DNA from: UBA1672 sp050633505
Lineage (GTDB): Bacteria; Pseudomonadota; Alphaproteobacteria; Micavibrionales; Micavibrionaceae
DNA: 64,000 bases
Assembly (NCBI GenBank): GCA_050633505.1
Contig: JBOEGQ010000001.1
Coordinates: forward strand, 1-64,000
Direction: 5' to 3'
Shown here: one piece after another, positions 9,445 to 17,891 of the stretch
How positions within the stretch are numbered: position 1 is the stretch's first letter
Layout: the number at the start of each line of letters is the position of its first letter
Program-made: the position numbers and the translations under genes
Notes under the pieces: model-generated
Told to the model about the DNA's origin: nothing
The model's input: the letters and a program-made list of their open reading frames with translations, nothing else
Database searches by the model: none

Positions 9445-12400
9445 TTATGACTTCGTGCCTGATTGCTTCATATCCACATTCAGACAAAGCGCTTTCAGCT
9501 CTTTTGTCAGAACGTTAAAGCTCTCTGGAATACCGATTTCGAAGTTATCTTCACCGCGCACGATGCTTTCATAAACTTTCGAACGACCTGCAACATCATC
9601 AGATTTCACAGTCAGCATTTCCTGAAGCGTATATGCCGCACCGTAAGCCTGTAGTGCCCAAACCTCCATCTCACCGAAACGCTGTCCACCGAACTGCGCT
9701 TTACCGCCAAGTGGCTGCTGTGTCACAAGAGAATACGGTCCAATCGAACGCGCGTGAATTTTGTCATCAACCAAGTGGTGAAGTTTCAACATATACATCA
9801 CACCGACGGTTACCTGACGATGGAAATACTCACCCGTCCGACCGTCAATCAAACGTGACTGACCGGAACTAGCAACACCTGTTTTTTCCAATAGATCAGA
9901 GATATCGGCCTCATGCGCACCATCGAAAACAGGTGTTCCCATTGGCACCCCTGTTCGCAGGTTATTCGCCATTTCAACAACTTCTTTATCGTCAAGAGTG
10001 CTTACTTTGCCTTCAAACTCACGATCACCATAGGCAATTTTCAGTTTGTCATTCAACGTACCGATTTCTTCTTTGGTTGGTGCTTTGCGATCTTGGAAAC
10101 CGTCAATCAGCTCACCAATTTGCTTACCAAGGTTCAAAGATGCCCAACCAAGATGCGTTTCAAGAATCTGACCGACATTCATACGTGACGGAACACCAAG
10201 AGGGTTCAACACGAGATCAACTGTACGTCCATCTTCAAGATATGGCATATCTTCCTGTGGCATAATCCGGGATACAACCCCTTTGTTACCGTGACGACCA
10301 GCCATTTTATCTCCTGGCTGCATTTTACGCTTAACAGCGACAAAGACCTTAACCATCTTCATCACACCAGGTAAAAGTTCATCACCACGCTGTAGCTTCT
10401 CAACTTTGTTCTCGAAACGATCTTTCAGATCATCTACCGCAGCATCAAACGTTTTTGACATTGCCTCGATTTCTTCTACGCGTGTTTCATCGGCAACATC
10501 AATCTGACGCCACAAACCACGTTTCATATCATTCAGAGCAGCCTGTGTGATTGTAGAGCCCTTCTTCACAGAAGAATCCTTCGGCGCACTTGCAACTTCT
10601 TGACCATCAAGCATCTGAGCAAGACGTCCATAGAAACCGTCCTCAAGAATACGACGTTCATCATCACGGTCTTTTGCAAGACGTTCGATCTCATCTTGTT
10701 CAATCGACATTGCACGTGCGTCTTTATCAACGCCGCGTCGGTTGAACACGCGAACCTCAAGAATTGTACCTGACGCACCAGGTGGTAAGCGCAGCGATGT
10801 ATCTTTAACATCTGCAGCCTTTTCACCAAAGATCGCACGTAACAGCTTCTCTTCCGGTGTCATCGGGCTTTCACCTTTTGGTGTTACCTTACCAACAAGG
10901 ATGTCACTCGGGTGAACTTCCGCACCAATATGAACAATACCGGCTTCATCAAGGTGACGCAGAGCCTCTTCACCAACATTTGGAATATCACGTGTGATTT
11001 CTTCTGCACCTAGACGCGTATCACGCGCCATCACTTCGAACTCTTCGATGTGAACAGATGTGAATACATCCTCATGAACAATACGCTCATTAATCAGGAT
11101 AGAATCCTCAAAGTTATAACCATTCCAAGGCATGAAAGCCACGGTCACATTACGACCAAGTGCAAGTTCACCAAGGTCTGTTGACGGGCCATCTGCGATA
11201 ATGTCTCCCGCACTTACCTTATCGCCAACCGTTACAAGCGGGCGTTGGTTAATACAAGTATCTTGGTTAGAGCGTTGGAACTTTGATAGTTTGTAAATAT
11301 CAACAACAGGTTCATCTGCGCTAACGATTTCTGTGGCCTGAACAACAACACGCTGCGCATCGACCTTTGTCACGAGACCTGTTCGTTTTGCAACAACAGA
11401 AGCCCCTGAGTCACGGGCAACAGTTGCCTCCATACCTGTACCAACGATTGGCGCTGTTGATTTAAGCAACGGCACAGCCTGACGCATCATGTTTGAGCCC
11501 ATCAAGGCACGGTTCGCATCATCGTTTTCAAGGAATGGAATCAACGACGCCGCAACGGACACCATCTGTTTTGGCGAAACGTCCATATATTCAATTTGTT
11601 CGGCCATTGCCATCACGTTTTCACCAGCTTGACGACAAGACACAAGATCTGCCTCAAAACCACCGTCTTTTGTCAAAACAGAGTTCGCCTGCGCAATTGT
11701 ATAGCGCGCCTCTTCCATTGCAGACATGTAAACAACTTCGGCAGTGACTTTACCGTCTTCAACCTTACGATACGGACTTTCAATAAAGCCGTACTGGTTA
11801 ACACGGGCAAATGTCGCCAAGGAGTTAATCAAACCAATATTCGGCCCCTCTGGCGTTTCAATCGGACAAATACGCCCATAGTGCGTCGGGTGCACGTCAC
11901 GCACCTCAAAACCTGCACGCTCACGCGTTAAACCACCCGGTCCAAGCGCAGACAAGCGACGCTTATGCGTGATTTCAGAAAGTGGGTTTGTCTGATCCAT
12001 AAACTGGGACAGCTGAGATGAACCGAAAAACTCACGAACTGCGGCTTGCGCAGGCTTGGAGTTAATCAAATCATGCGGCATATATGTGTCGATATCAACA
12101 GATGACATGCGCTCACGAATGGCACGTTCCATCCGAAGAAGACCAACACGCACCTGATTTTCCATCAATTCACCAACTGAACGAACACGACGATTACCAA
12201 GGTTATCGATATCATCGACCTCACCTTTACCGTCTTTCAAACCATGTAGATACTGAACAATCGCCAGAAGATCCTCTTTACATAGGATACGGAACTGATC
12301 GGCAGCAGATAATTCAAGACGTGCATTCATTTTCACACGACCAACCGGTGAAAGATCATAACGCTCTGCATCAAAGAAAAGTGATTCGAATAAAGCTTGC

Positions 12401-13689
12401 GCAGATTCTACTGTCGGTGGCTCACCCGGACGCATAACACGATAGATATCAATCAATGCTTCTTCACGCGTATCACATTTGTCTGCCATCAACGTATTAC
12501 GCAAATACGGACCAACATTCAAATAATCAATTGCCAATACCGGTATCTCGCTTACCTTGGCTTCGTCAAGCTTTGCAAAATCTTCTTCTGTTAGCTCATG
12601 CCCTGCCTCAAACAGAACCAAGCCATTTTCCATGTCGTAAATATCTTTGGCAAGGAATTGACCAAGAAGCTGATCATCTTGAATAAGAACATCTGCCAAA
12701 CCATCTTCAACAAATTTCTTTGCCTTGCGTGGTGTAATTTTTGTGCCCTCTTCTGCAACGACTTTACCGCTTTTTGCATCAATAAGGTCAGAAGATAATT
12801 TTACGCCACGTAAACGCTCACCATCAAACGGTGTTTTCCAACCTTTGTTGTCTTTTGTATAGGAAACAGTGTCATAGAACGTCGCAAGAATTTCTTCATT
12901 TGACATCCCCTGAACCATCAACGGATCCAACTCTTCATCATTGGCCTCCGCTTCTGCGCGCATCTTTTCTGTTTCCGCACTATCCAAACAACGCAAAAAC
13001 GTTGTCAAAGGCAATTTACGACGGCGATCAATACGAACATACATCAAGTCTTTCGCATCAAATTCAAAGTCCAACCATGATCCACGATACGGAATAACAC
13101 GGGCAGAGAATAGGTATTTACCGGAGACGTGTGTCTTACCACCATCATGGTCAAAGAACACACCAGGAGAACGGTGCATCTGCGAAACGATGACACGCTC
13201 TGTTCCGTTCACAACGAACGTCCCATTCTTGGTCATCATTGGCATATCAACCATATAGACATCTTGCTCTTTAATATCACGGATAGAGCGAAGCCCAGTA
13301 TCCTCATCAACATCAAAAACAGAAAGACGTAATGTTACGCGCAATGGCGCCGCATATGTCATGCCCCGCTGCTGACATTCTTCAACGTCATATTTGGGGT
13401 CTTCAAATTCATACTTAACAAAGTCAATTTCAGCTTTATCACCGAAGTCAGTAATCGGGAACACAGACGCAAGAACCTCTTCCAGACCTGAAATTTCACG
13501 ATCAGCAGCCGGAATGTCTTTCTGTTGAAAGCGTTCATAAGATTCGCGCTGCATATGTATCAAGTTAGGCATTTGCGCAACCGTGTCAATACGGCCGTAA
13601 TCACGACGCACGCGCTTGCGGCCTGTGAAACTTTTAATACTGTTTGCGGGAACGATCTTAGTTGTTTTTTCGGCTTTTGCTGCGCACAT
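9445..13689 (-). CDS. rpoB: DNA-directed RNA polymerase beta subunit
   Basis: A 1414-residue beta subunit. The rifampicin-binding region is readable (GSSQLSQFMDQTNPLSEITH, then KRRLSALGPGG). It is wild-type at the common resistance positions (Asp in FMDQ, His in ITHK, Ser in RLSA); the only difference from the E. coli core is Thr for Asn after DQ. The C-terminal clamp anchor (FGEMEVWALQAYGAAYTLQE) is typical. ATG at 13689 gives the usual position ahead of the GRKRVRRDYGRI start of the conserved part. The gene is 290 bases downstream of rplL, a gap that holds an attenuator and a possible promoter. Confidence 0.99.
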   Translation of the reverse strand: MCAAKAEKTTKIVPANSIKSFTGRKRVRRDYGRIDTVAQMPNLIHMQRESYERFQQKDIPAADREISGLEEVLASVFPITDFGDKAEIDFVKYEFEDPKYDVEECQQRGMTYAAPLRVTLRLSVFDVDEDTGLRSIRDIKEQDVYMVDMPMMTKNGTFVVNGTERVIVSQMHRSPGVFFDHDGGKTHVSGKYLFSARVIPYRGSWLDFEFDAKDLMYVRIDRRRKLPLTTFLRCLDSAETEKMRAEAEANDEELDPLMVQGMSNEEILATFYDTVSYTKDNKGWKTPFDGERLRGVKLSSDLIDAKSGKVVAEEGTKITPRKAKKFVEDGLADVLIQDDQLLGQFLAKDIYDMENGLVLFEAGHELTEEDFAKLDEAKVSEIPVLAIDYLNVGPYLRNTLMADKCDTREEALIDIYRVMRPGEPPTVESAQALFESLFFDAERYDLSPVGRVKMNARLELSAADQFRILCKEDLLAIVQYLHGLKDGKGEVDDIDNLGNRRVRSVGELMENQVRVGLLRMERAIRERMSSVDIDTYMPHDLINSKPAQAAVREFFGSSQLSQFMDQTNPLSEITHKRRLSALGPGGLTRERAGFEVRDVHPTHYGRICPIETPEGPNIGLINSLATFARVNQYGFIESPYRKVEDGKVTAEVVYMSAMEEARYTIAQANSVLTKDGGFEADLVSCRQAGENVMAMAEQIEYMDVSPKQMVSVAASLIPFLENDDANRALMGSNMMRQAVPLLKSTAPIVGTGMEATVARDSGASVVAKRTGLVTKVDAQRVVVQATEIVSADEPVVDIYKLSKFQRSNQDTCINQRPLVTVGDKVSAGDIIADGPSTDLGELALGRNVTVAFMPWNGYNFEDSILINERIVHEDVFTSVHIEEFEVMARDTRLGAEEITRDIPNVGEEALRHLDEAGIVHIGAEVHPSDILVGKVTPKGESPMTPEEKLLRAIFGEKAADVKDTSLRLPPGASGTILEVRVFNRRGVDKDARAMSIEQDEIERLAKDRDDERRILEDGFYGRLAQMLDGQEVASAPKDSSVKKGSTITQAALNDMKRGLWRQIDVADETRVEEIEAMSKTFDAAVDDLKDRFENKVEKLQRGDELLPGVMKMVKVFVAVKRKMQPGDKMAGRHGNKGVVSRIMPQEDMPYLEDGRTVDLVLNPLGVPSRMNVGQILETHLGWASLNLGKQIGELIDGFQDRKAPTKEEIGTLNDKLKIAYGDREFEGKVSTLDDKEVVEMANNLRTGVPMGTPVFDGAHEADISDLLEKTGVASSGQSRLIDGRTGEYFHRQVTVGVMYMLKLHHLVDDKIHARSIGPYSLVTQQPLGGKAQFGGQRFGEMEVWALQAYGAAYTLQEMLTVKSDDVAGRSKVYESIVRGEDNFEIGIPESFNVLTKELKALCLNVDMKQSGTKS

Positions 13690-13860
13690 ATTATCCTACC
13701 TTTGTTTATTCCAAAGCTGCTTTTGTTTCCAAAGCAGAACAAGCCCCTTCAACGCGCCTTAATAAGACGGGTCAAAACGGCAACTCTAAATAGCAATTTC
13801 CGCCATTGCGGAGTACATTTTCACTATGGGTATCACGTTAATCCCAGAAAAGTTTTCATG

Positions 13861-13889
13861 CTTATGGCCTACACCACAGCACTTGTCAA
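13861..13889 (-). promoter_or_regulatory. Possible rpoBC promoter
   Basis: Minus strand TTGACA (13884-13889), 17-base spacer, CATAAG (13861-13866). It lies downstream of the rplL-rpoB attenuator and would give a leader of about 165 bases for rpoB, allowing polymerase subunits to be expressed independently of rplJL. Confidence 0.5.
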
Positions 13890-13920
13890 TATCATTTATC
13901 GTATTTTTTTTAACAACGCG

Positions 13921-13960
13921 AAAAAAGCACCCCCCACAAATCACTTGTGGGAAATGCTTT
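13921..13960 (-). terminator. Attenuator/terminator between rplL and rpoB
   Basis: On the minus strand AAAGCA, then CCCACAA (13951-13945), a short loop, TTGTGGG (13939-13933), then TGCTTTTTT. The inner 7-bp stem is extended by an AAAGCA/TGCTTT outer stem and ends in a U run. It begins about 20 bases after the rplL stop. By analogy with the partial terminator in the E. coli rplL-rpoB gap, it probably lowers rpoBC transcription relative to L7/L12. Confidence 0.75.
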
Positions 13961-13979
13961 AAACTTATTTTTTGTAAAC

Positions 13980-14357
13980 CTACTTAAGAGCGACAGTCGC
14001 ACCAGCAGCTTCAAGTTTAGCTTTAATTTCTTCTGCTTCTGCTTTTGGTGCAGCTTCTTTAACAGCTTTACCACCAGCTTCAACAAGCTCTTTAGCTTCT
14101 TTCAAGCCAAGACCTGTGATCGCACGAACTTCTTTAATCACTGAAATCTTGTTACCACCAGCAGCTTCAAGAATAACATCAAAGTCAGTCTTTTCAGCAG
14201 CAGCTTCAGCACCACCAGCAGCAGCAACAGCAACAGGTGCAGCAGCAGCAGCAGCAGTTACGCCCCACTTCTCTTCAAGAAGCTTTGAAAGCTCCGCAGC
14301 TTCCAAAACTGAAAGCTCAGATAGTTGTTCAACAATTTTTTCCAAATCAGCAGCCAT
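13980..14357 (-). CDS. rplL: 50S ribosomal protein L7/L12
   Basis: Stalk protein that recruits translation GTPases. The 125 residues comprise the N-terminal dimerisation helices (MAADLEKIVEQLSELSVLEA), an Ala-rich flexible hinge (residues about 36-50) and the conserved globular C-terminal domain (EKTDFDVILEAAGGNKI, VIKEVRAITGLGLKEAK, ending AGATVALK). It follows rplJ after 50 bases and is made in several copies per ribosome, which fits the attenuator placed behind it. Confidence 0.98.
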   Translation of the reverse strand: MAADLEKIVEQLSELSVLEAAELSKLLEEKWGVTAAAAAAPVAVAAAGGAEAAAEKTDFDVILEAAGGNKISVIKEVRAITGLGLKEAKELVEAGGKAVKEAAPKAEAEEIKAKLEAAGATVALK

Positions 14358-14407
14358 AATATTTTCTCCTTTTTTCTAAAACTATAAATTCGCTGTCTAA
14401 AACCTAA

Positions 14408-14923
14408 TTAATCTTTTTCACCGTATGCCTTCGTCACACCGACCAACTCACGCGCAGGTGCCGCAGTAACGCTTGCAATCTTCTGTGCTGGCGCCTGTAG
14501 CAACCCAACAAGCTTGGAACGGATTTCATCAAGAGATGGCAACTTAGCAAGAGCCTCAACACCTTGAACATCTAAAATCATTTCACCAAGAGCACCACCG
14601 AGAATTTTGAACTTGTCATTCTCTTTTGTGTAATTATATGCCGCCTTTGCCGCCGCAACAGGATCTTGTGATGATGCAACACCGGTCGGCCCGGTGAATA
14701 AAGCATCCAAGCCTTCAAATTTTGTTCCCTTAATCGCGATTTTCGCCAAAGAGTTTTTTGTCACCTTAAATGTCGCACCTTCTTCGCGTAGTGCTCCACG
14801 AAGGTTTGACATGTCAGAAACACTTAAACCTGAATAATGTGTAACAACAACTAGCTCTTCGCTTGAAAAACGTTCATTTAGCGCTTGTATCTCTGCTTGT
14901 TTTTGTGCTCGGTCCATACCCAT
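14408..14923 (-). CDS. rplJ: 50S ribosomal protein L10
   Basis: L10 anchors L7/L12 dimers to the 23S rRNA and usually represses its own mRNA by binding the leader. The 171-residue length and the motifs (VTHYSGLSVSDMSNLR, FKVTKNSLAKIA, FTGPTGVASS) are standard. The C-terminal helix that binds L7/L12 is present. The gene heads an rplJ-rplL unit with its own promoter and a leader of about 185 bases containing an attenuator-like hairpin. It starts with ATG at 14923 (MGMDRAQKQAEI). Confidence 0.97.
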   Translation of the reverse strand: MGMDRAQKQAEIQALNERFSSEELVVVTHYSGLSVSDMSNLRGALREEGATFKVTKNSLAKIAIKGTKFEGLDALFTGPTGVASSQDPVAAAKAAYNYTKENDKFKILGGALGEMILDVQGVEALAKLPSLDEIRSKLVGLLQAPAQKIASVTAAPARELVGVTKAYGEKD

Positions 14924-14964
14924 AGCTCTTACTCCTAATTTGTTAAAAGCCTAAAATTTCCAAT

Positions 14965-14999
14965 AAAAAAGGTTTTGCCACCTAATTAAAGACAAAACC
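14965..14999 (-). terminator. Attenuator-like hairpin in the rplJ leader
   Basis: On the minus strand GGTTTTG (14999-14993), a 15-base loop, CAAAACC (14977-14971), then TTTTTT. This is a rho-independent terminator shape 42 bases before the rplJ start. It sits inside the leader, so it must be conditionally read through, most simply under control of L10. Confidence 0.65.
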
Positions 15000-15108
15000 A
15001 CCTACCCAAATGCCAATAAAATCAGAGTAAACCGACAAAGCCGATGCTCTTCACTCTATCTGTATAGGACTTATAAAACGCCTATAGTCTCGGACAGGTC
15101 TAAAACTT
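15000..15108 (-). promoter_or_regulatory. L10-leader-like mRNA region
   Basis: The transcribed leader between the rplJL promoter and the attenuator. It contains a helix TATAGG / CCTATA (minus strand, near 15090-15060) flanked by AGAC and CAGA bulge sequences, reminiscent of the kink-turned L10 binding site. A second helix (GCATCGGCTTTGTCGG) follows. Assignment is by position and rough shape only. Confidence 0.45.
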
Positions 15109-15115
15109 GATGCGA

Positions 15116-15144
15116 CTTATAGTAAGCCTGCATTCTTTCGTCAA
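15116..15144 (-). promoter_or_regulatory. rplJL promoter
   Basis: Minus strand TTGACG (15139-15144), 17-base spacer, TATAAG (15116-15121). Near-consensus sigma-70 promoter starting an mRNA about 185 bases upstream of rplJ. Confidence 0.75.
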
Positions 15145-15162
15145 GTCTTTTTTTCAATCTAA

Positions 15163-15498
15163 CTAATTTTCAGCACTTGGCATCACAGCACTTTCCAGAT
15201 CATTGGGGATTTCTCCGGTCTGGCAGAACGTCCCGACAACGGTGCGCGCCTTATCCATATCCAATGCACCACGGTACGTGTGTTTCTGAAAGTTCCGCCC
15301 TAAGGATGCATCCATTATGACGACTTCACCATCATTGTTCCGAAGCCTGTTCGCATAGGCATCCGCACTGCCATGCGAAGAAAAACAATGATGAGATGGC
15401 TGCGCCCATTCACTTAACATCCCTACCCCGGTTAATGCGGTGGAAATCAGAAAAACACCAGTTACTCTTGTCAAAAAATCAGATTCTTCTTCTGCCAT
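15163..15498 (-). CDS. Small hypothetical protein with one membrane segment
   Basis: A 111-residue open frame read from ATG at 15498 (MAEEESDFLTR); an in-frame TTG lies three codons upstream. One hydrophobic segment (VTGVFLISTALTGVGML) follows a short charged N terminus, then a polar domain of about 80 residues with no family I recognise. It is isolated as a transcription unit: the rplKA terminator lies upstream and the rplJL promoter begins 19 bases after its stop. The ribosome binding site is weak. It may be real, because the frame is long for this gap and the membrane segment is well formed, but an untranslated accident cannot be excluded. Confidence 0.5.
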   Translation of the reverse strand: MAEEESDFLTRVTGVFLISTALTGVGMLSEWAQPSHHCFSSHGSADAYANRLRNNDGEVVIMDASLGRNFQKHTYRGALDMDKARTVVGTFCQTGEIPNDLESAVMPSAEN

Positions 15499-15587
15499 AT
15501 CATGCAACTCAACTCAGTAATTTATATATCGCCCATCGTTTAGCACAAACACGTTCAAGATTGCAAAACAAAGAATCCTACCGCATA

Positions 15588-15619
15588 GAAAAAGCCCCAT
15601 ATCGCTGATACAGGGCTTT
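15588..15619 (-). terminator. Terminator of the rplK-rplA unit
   Basis: Minus strand AAAGCCC (15619-15613), an internal TATC/GATA mini-stem, then GGGCTTT followed by TT. Placed 26 bases after the rplA stop. Confidence 0.75.
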
Positions 15620-15644
15620 CTAAAATCTTTTAAGAGCTCAATTA

Positions 15645-16343
15645 CTAAGCAGCGATTGTTTCCAAAGAAACTTTCAATCCTGGTCCCATTGTTGAGGATA
15701 ATGAAATTCTCTCAATAAATGTTCCCTTCGAGCCAGCCGGCTTAGCTTTCTTAATCGCTTCAACAAATGCGATCACATTTTCTGCCAATGCCTTCTCATC
15801 GAAAGATGCCTTACCAACACGTGCATGCACGATACCGGCCTTTTCCGCGCGGAATTCCAAAGAACCACCCTTCGCATCTTTAACAGCCTGCTCAACATTT
15901 GGTGTCACAGTACCAAGCTTCGGGTTAGGCATCATGCCTTTTGGCCCCAGAACCTTCGCAACACGACCAACCAAAGCCATCATGTCCGGCGTTGCAATAC
16001 AACGATCAAAGTCGATATTACCTTTTTGGATTTGCTCGACAAGATCCATCTCACCAACAATATCCGCACCGGCTTTTTTCGCCTCTTCAGCCTTCGCATC
16101 TTTTGCAAAAACCGCAACACGTACCGTAGCACCAGTTCCATTTGGAAGAGATACCATACCACGCACTTGCTGATCCGCATGTTTTGTATCCACACCGAGA
16201 TTCATTGCAATCTCGATTGTTTCATCAAATTTACGATCTTTCGCGCATTCTTTTAAAAGTGCAACTGCCTCTTTAAGATCATAAGTTTTCATACGATCTA
16301 CTTTTTCTGCAATTGCTTTATTTTTCTTCGTTGCTTGTGCCAT
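15645..16343 (-). CDS. rplA: 50S ribosomal protein L1
   Basis: L1 forms the mobile stalk near the E site and commonly represses its own operon mRNA. The 232-residue protein shows the signature segments DETIEIAMNLGVDTKHADQ, VRGMVSLPNGTG, LGPKGMMPNPKLGTVT and the C-terminal STMGPGLKV. It follows rplK with only three bases between stop and start, so the two are translationally coupled. A terminator directly downstream separates them from rplJL, so rplKA and rplJL are separate units here. Confidence 0.98.
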   Translation of the reverse strand: MAQATKKNKAIAEKVDRMKTYDLKEAVALLKECAKDRKFDETIEIAMNLGVDTKHADQQVRGMVSLPNGTGATVRVAVFAKDAKAEEAKKAGADIVGEMDLVEQIQKGNIDFDRCIATPDMMALVGRVAKVLGPKGMMPNPKLGTVTPNVEQAVKDAKGGSLEFRAEKAGIVHARVGKASFDEKALAENVIAFVEAIKKAKPAGSKGTFIERISLSSTMGPGLKVSLETIAA

Positions 16344-16346
16344 GTT

Positions 16347-16775
16347 TTAACCCTCCACTACTTCAACGCCCATAGAGCGCGCAGAGCCTTCAATAATCTT
16401 CATTGCTGCATCAATATCATTTGCATTCAAATCAGGCATTTTCTTTTCTGCAATTTCCTTAACCTGAGACTTACGGATTTTACCGGCTGTCTCGCGGCTT
16501 GGGTTATTTGCACCTGATTTAATTTTCGCAGCCTGCTTAATAAAGTAACTTGCAGGAGGCGTTTTTGTAATAAATGTAAATGAACGGTCTTCATAAACGG
16601 TAATAACAACCGGAATAGGAATACCTTTGCTGTCTTCTGTTTTCGCGTTAAACGCCTTACAGAATTCCATGATGTTCACACCATGCTGACCCAAAGCAGG
16701 ACCAACCGGTGGAGACGGGTTGGCTGCGCCACCCGGAATTGTCAGGTTAATATAACCTGAAGCTTTCTTTGCCAT
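16347..16775 (-). CDS. rplK: 50S ribosomal protein L11
   Basis: L11 binds the GTPase-associated centre of 23S rRNA and is needed for the stringent response through RelA/SpoT-type enzymes. The 142-residue protein has the N-terminal domain (GGAANPSPPVGPALGQHGVN, IMEFCKAFNA) and the rRNA-binding C-terminal domain (PPASYFIKQAAKI through EGSARSMGVEVVEG). It is the first gene of the rplKA unit. The usual upstream partners secE and nusG are absent: the next gene upstream is ompW, which ends in its own terminator. Only a weak promoter-like TTGATT...TATTAG is visible upstream. Confidence 0.98.
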   Translation of the reverse strand: MAKKASGYINLTIPGGAANPSPPVGPALGQHGVNIMEFCKAFNAKTEDSKGIPIPVVITVYEDRSFTFITKTPPASYFIKQAAKIKSGANNPSRETAGKIRKSQVKEIAEKKMPDLNANDIDAAMKIIEGSARSMGVEVVEG

Positions 16776-16930
16776 TGTCTATCTCCTTTTCAATAGCGTT
16801 GGAGTTTGTGGTTCGGCTCTCTATGGACTTAAATTAAGAGACTACCTTCCACATCGTGGCGGCAAACTAATACAAACACCTCTATAAAATCAAGTAAAAA
16901 ATACCAGTAAGCCCTACCAGCTCTTCAAAT

Positions 16931-16958
16931 AAAAAAAAGCCTCGGGTGACCGAGGCTT
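16931..16958 (-). terminator. Terminator downstream of ompW
   Basis: A perfect 9-bp stem AAGCCTCGG / CCGAGGCTT (16937-16945, 16950-16958) with a 4-base loop, followed on the minus strand by eight Ts. It ends the ccoS-ompW side before rplK. Confidence 0.93.
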
Positions 16959-16983
16959 CCTCAGAGAGTTACATCTGAAACTT

Positions 16984-17625
16984 TTAAAACCGGTAAGAAA
17001 CACCCGCACCGATAATCCACGGATCGATGTCAACATCATAGGCATTCAATGTACCGTTTGCGACACCGACATCAATATCCAAATCAATATATTTCGCATC
17101 AAGGTTCAAACCCCAATTATCATTGATCCAATAATCAAATCCGGCCTGCAATGCAAAACCAACGCCATTACCGACATCAAGGTCAGAAAAACCGTCTGCA
17201 TCACTCTCTCCGTAGAACAGAGAATAGTTGATACCAGCACCGACATACGGGCTGAATTTATTATCCGGTGTAAAGTGATATTGAAGTGTCAAAGTGGGCG
17301 GTAAAATCCATGTGTCACCGAGCTTACTTCCCCCTGCGCTTACACTGTGCTTTGCTGTTGCTGCGATAAGCTCTGCCGCGATATTCTCAGTAAAGAAGTA
17401 TGTTAGGTCAACTTCCGGAACATATGAATTATCGACACTCGTCCCAAGCGAAGTACCATCGACAATACCATCACCATTGGCAAAAACACCAATTCCTCTT
17501 AAACGCACCTGAAAGCGTTCTTTCGCCCAGATACCTTCGCCTAAATCTTTTGCCTGTGCAGGCATTGCGGCAAAAGTCATACAAGCAACCCCCGCCATAA
17601 GTACATATTTTGATGCGGTTTTCAT
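16984..17625 (-). CDS. ompW: OmpW family outer membrane protein
   Basis: OmpW proteins are eight-stranded outer membrane barrels that pass small hydrophobic molecules. The 213 residues begin with a clear Sec signal peptide (cleavage after AMPAQA, about residue 25). Alternating beta strands follow (RFQVRLRGIGVFA, YVPEVDLTYFFTENIAAELIAA, LTLQYHFTP, SPYVGAGINYSLFY). The protein ends GAGVSYRF with the terminal Phe expected of an outer membrane protein. It lies 69 bases after ccoS with an FNR-type box upstream, which fits the known FNR control of ompW in other bacteria. A terminator follows. Confidence 0.9.
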   Translation of the reverse strand: MKTASKYVLMAGVACMTFAAMPAQAKDLGEGIWAKERFQVRLRGIGVFANGDGIVDGTSLGTSVDNSYVPEVDLTYFFTENIAAELIAATAKHSVSAGGSKLGDTWILPPTLTLQYHFTPDNKFSPYVGAGINYSLFYGESDADGFSDLDVGNGVGFALQAGFDYWINDNWGLNLDAKYIDLDIDVGVANGTLNAYDVDIDPWIIGAGVSYRF

Positions 17626-17656
17626 ATTTTCTCTCCTACGTATAAAACCTGGCAGG

Positions 17657-17698
17657 ATAATGCGCTATTTCAGTTGAAATTGAATTGACGAAAGTCAA
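17657..17698 (-). promoter_or_regulatory. FNR/FixK-type box and -10 for ompW
   Basis: TTGAC-GAAA-GTCAA (17685-17698) is a perfect dyad of the FNR/FnrL/FixK type. It overlaps the ccoS stop codon. On the minus strand CATTAT (17657-17662) sits where the -10 of a class II promoter would be if the box is centred at -41.5, giving a start near 17650, 25 bases before the ompW ATG. Confidence 0.75.
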
Positions 17699-17883
17699 CC
17701 ATGGTCCGTATTTTTATCATCTTTTTTATGCACGGGAGTGTCAAGCTTATCATCCATCAGAATACGATTGGCTGCACCGTCCAGATCGTCATATTGCCCC
17801 GACTTTAAACTCCAGACAAAACCACCCAATCCAACAAGACCAAGTAACAAAGCAAGCGGTATAAGAAACACTAGAACAGACAT
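17695..17883 (-). CDS. ccoS: cbb3 oxidase maturation protein CcoS (FixS)
   Basis: CcoS is a small membrane protein needed to insert heme and copper into CcoN. The 62-residue protein has one N-terminal membrane segment (VLVFLIPLALLLGLVGLGGFVW) followed by the family hallmark of a short cytosolic stretch with GQYDDLDGAANRILMDD. The stop overlaps the FNR box of ompW. It is the last gene of the cco series, eight bases after ccoI. Confidence 0.93.
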   Translation of the reverse strand: MSVLVFLIPLALLLGLVGLGGFVWSLKSGQYDDLDGAANRILMDDKLDTPVHKKDDKNTDHG

Positions 17884-17891
17884 TTTCCCTC

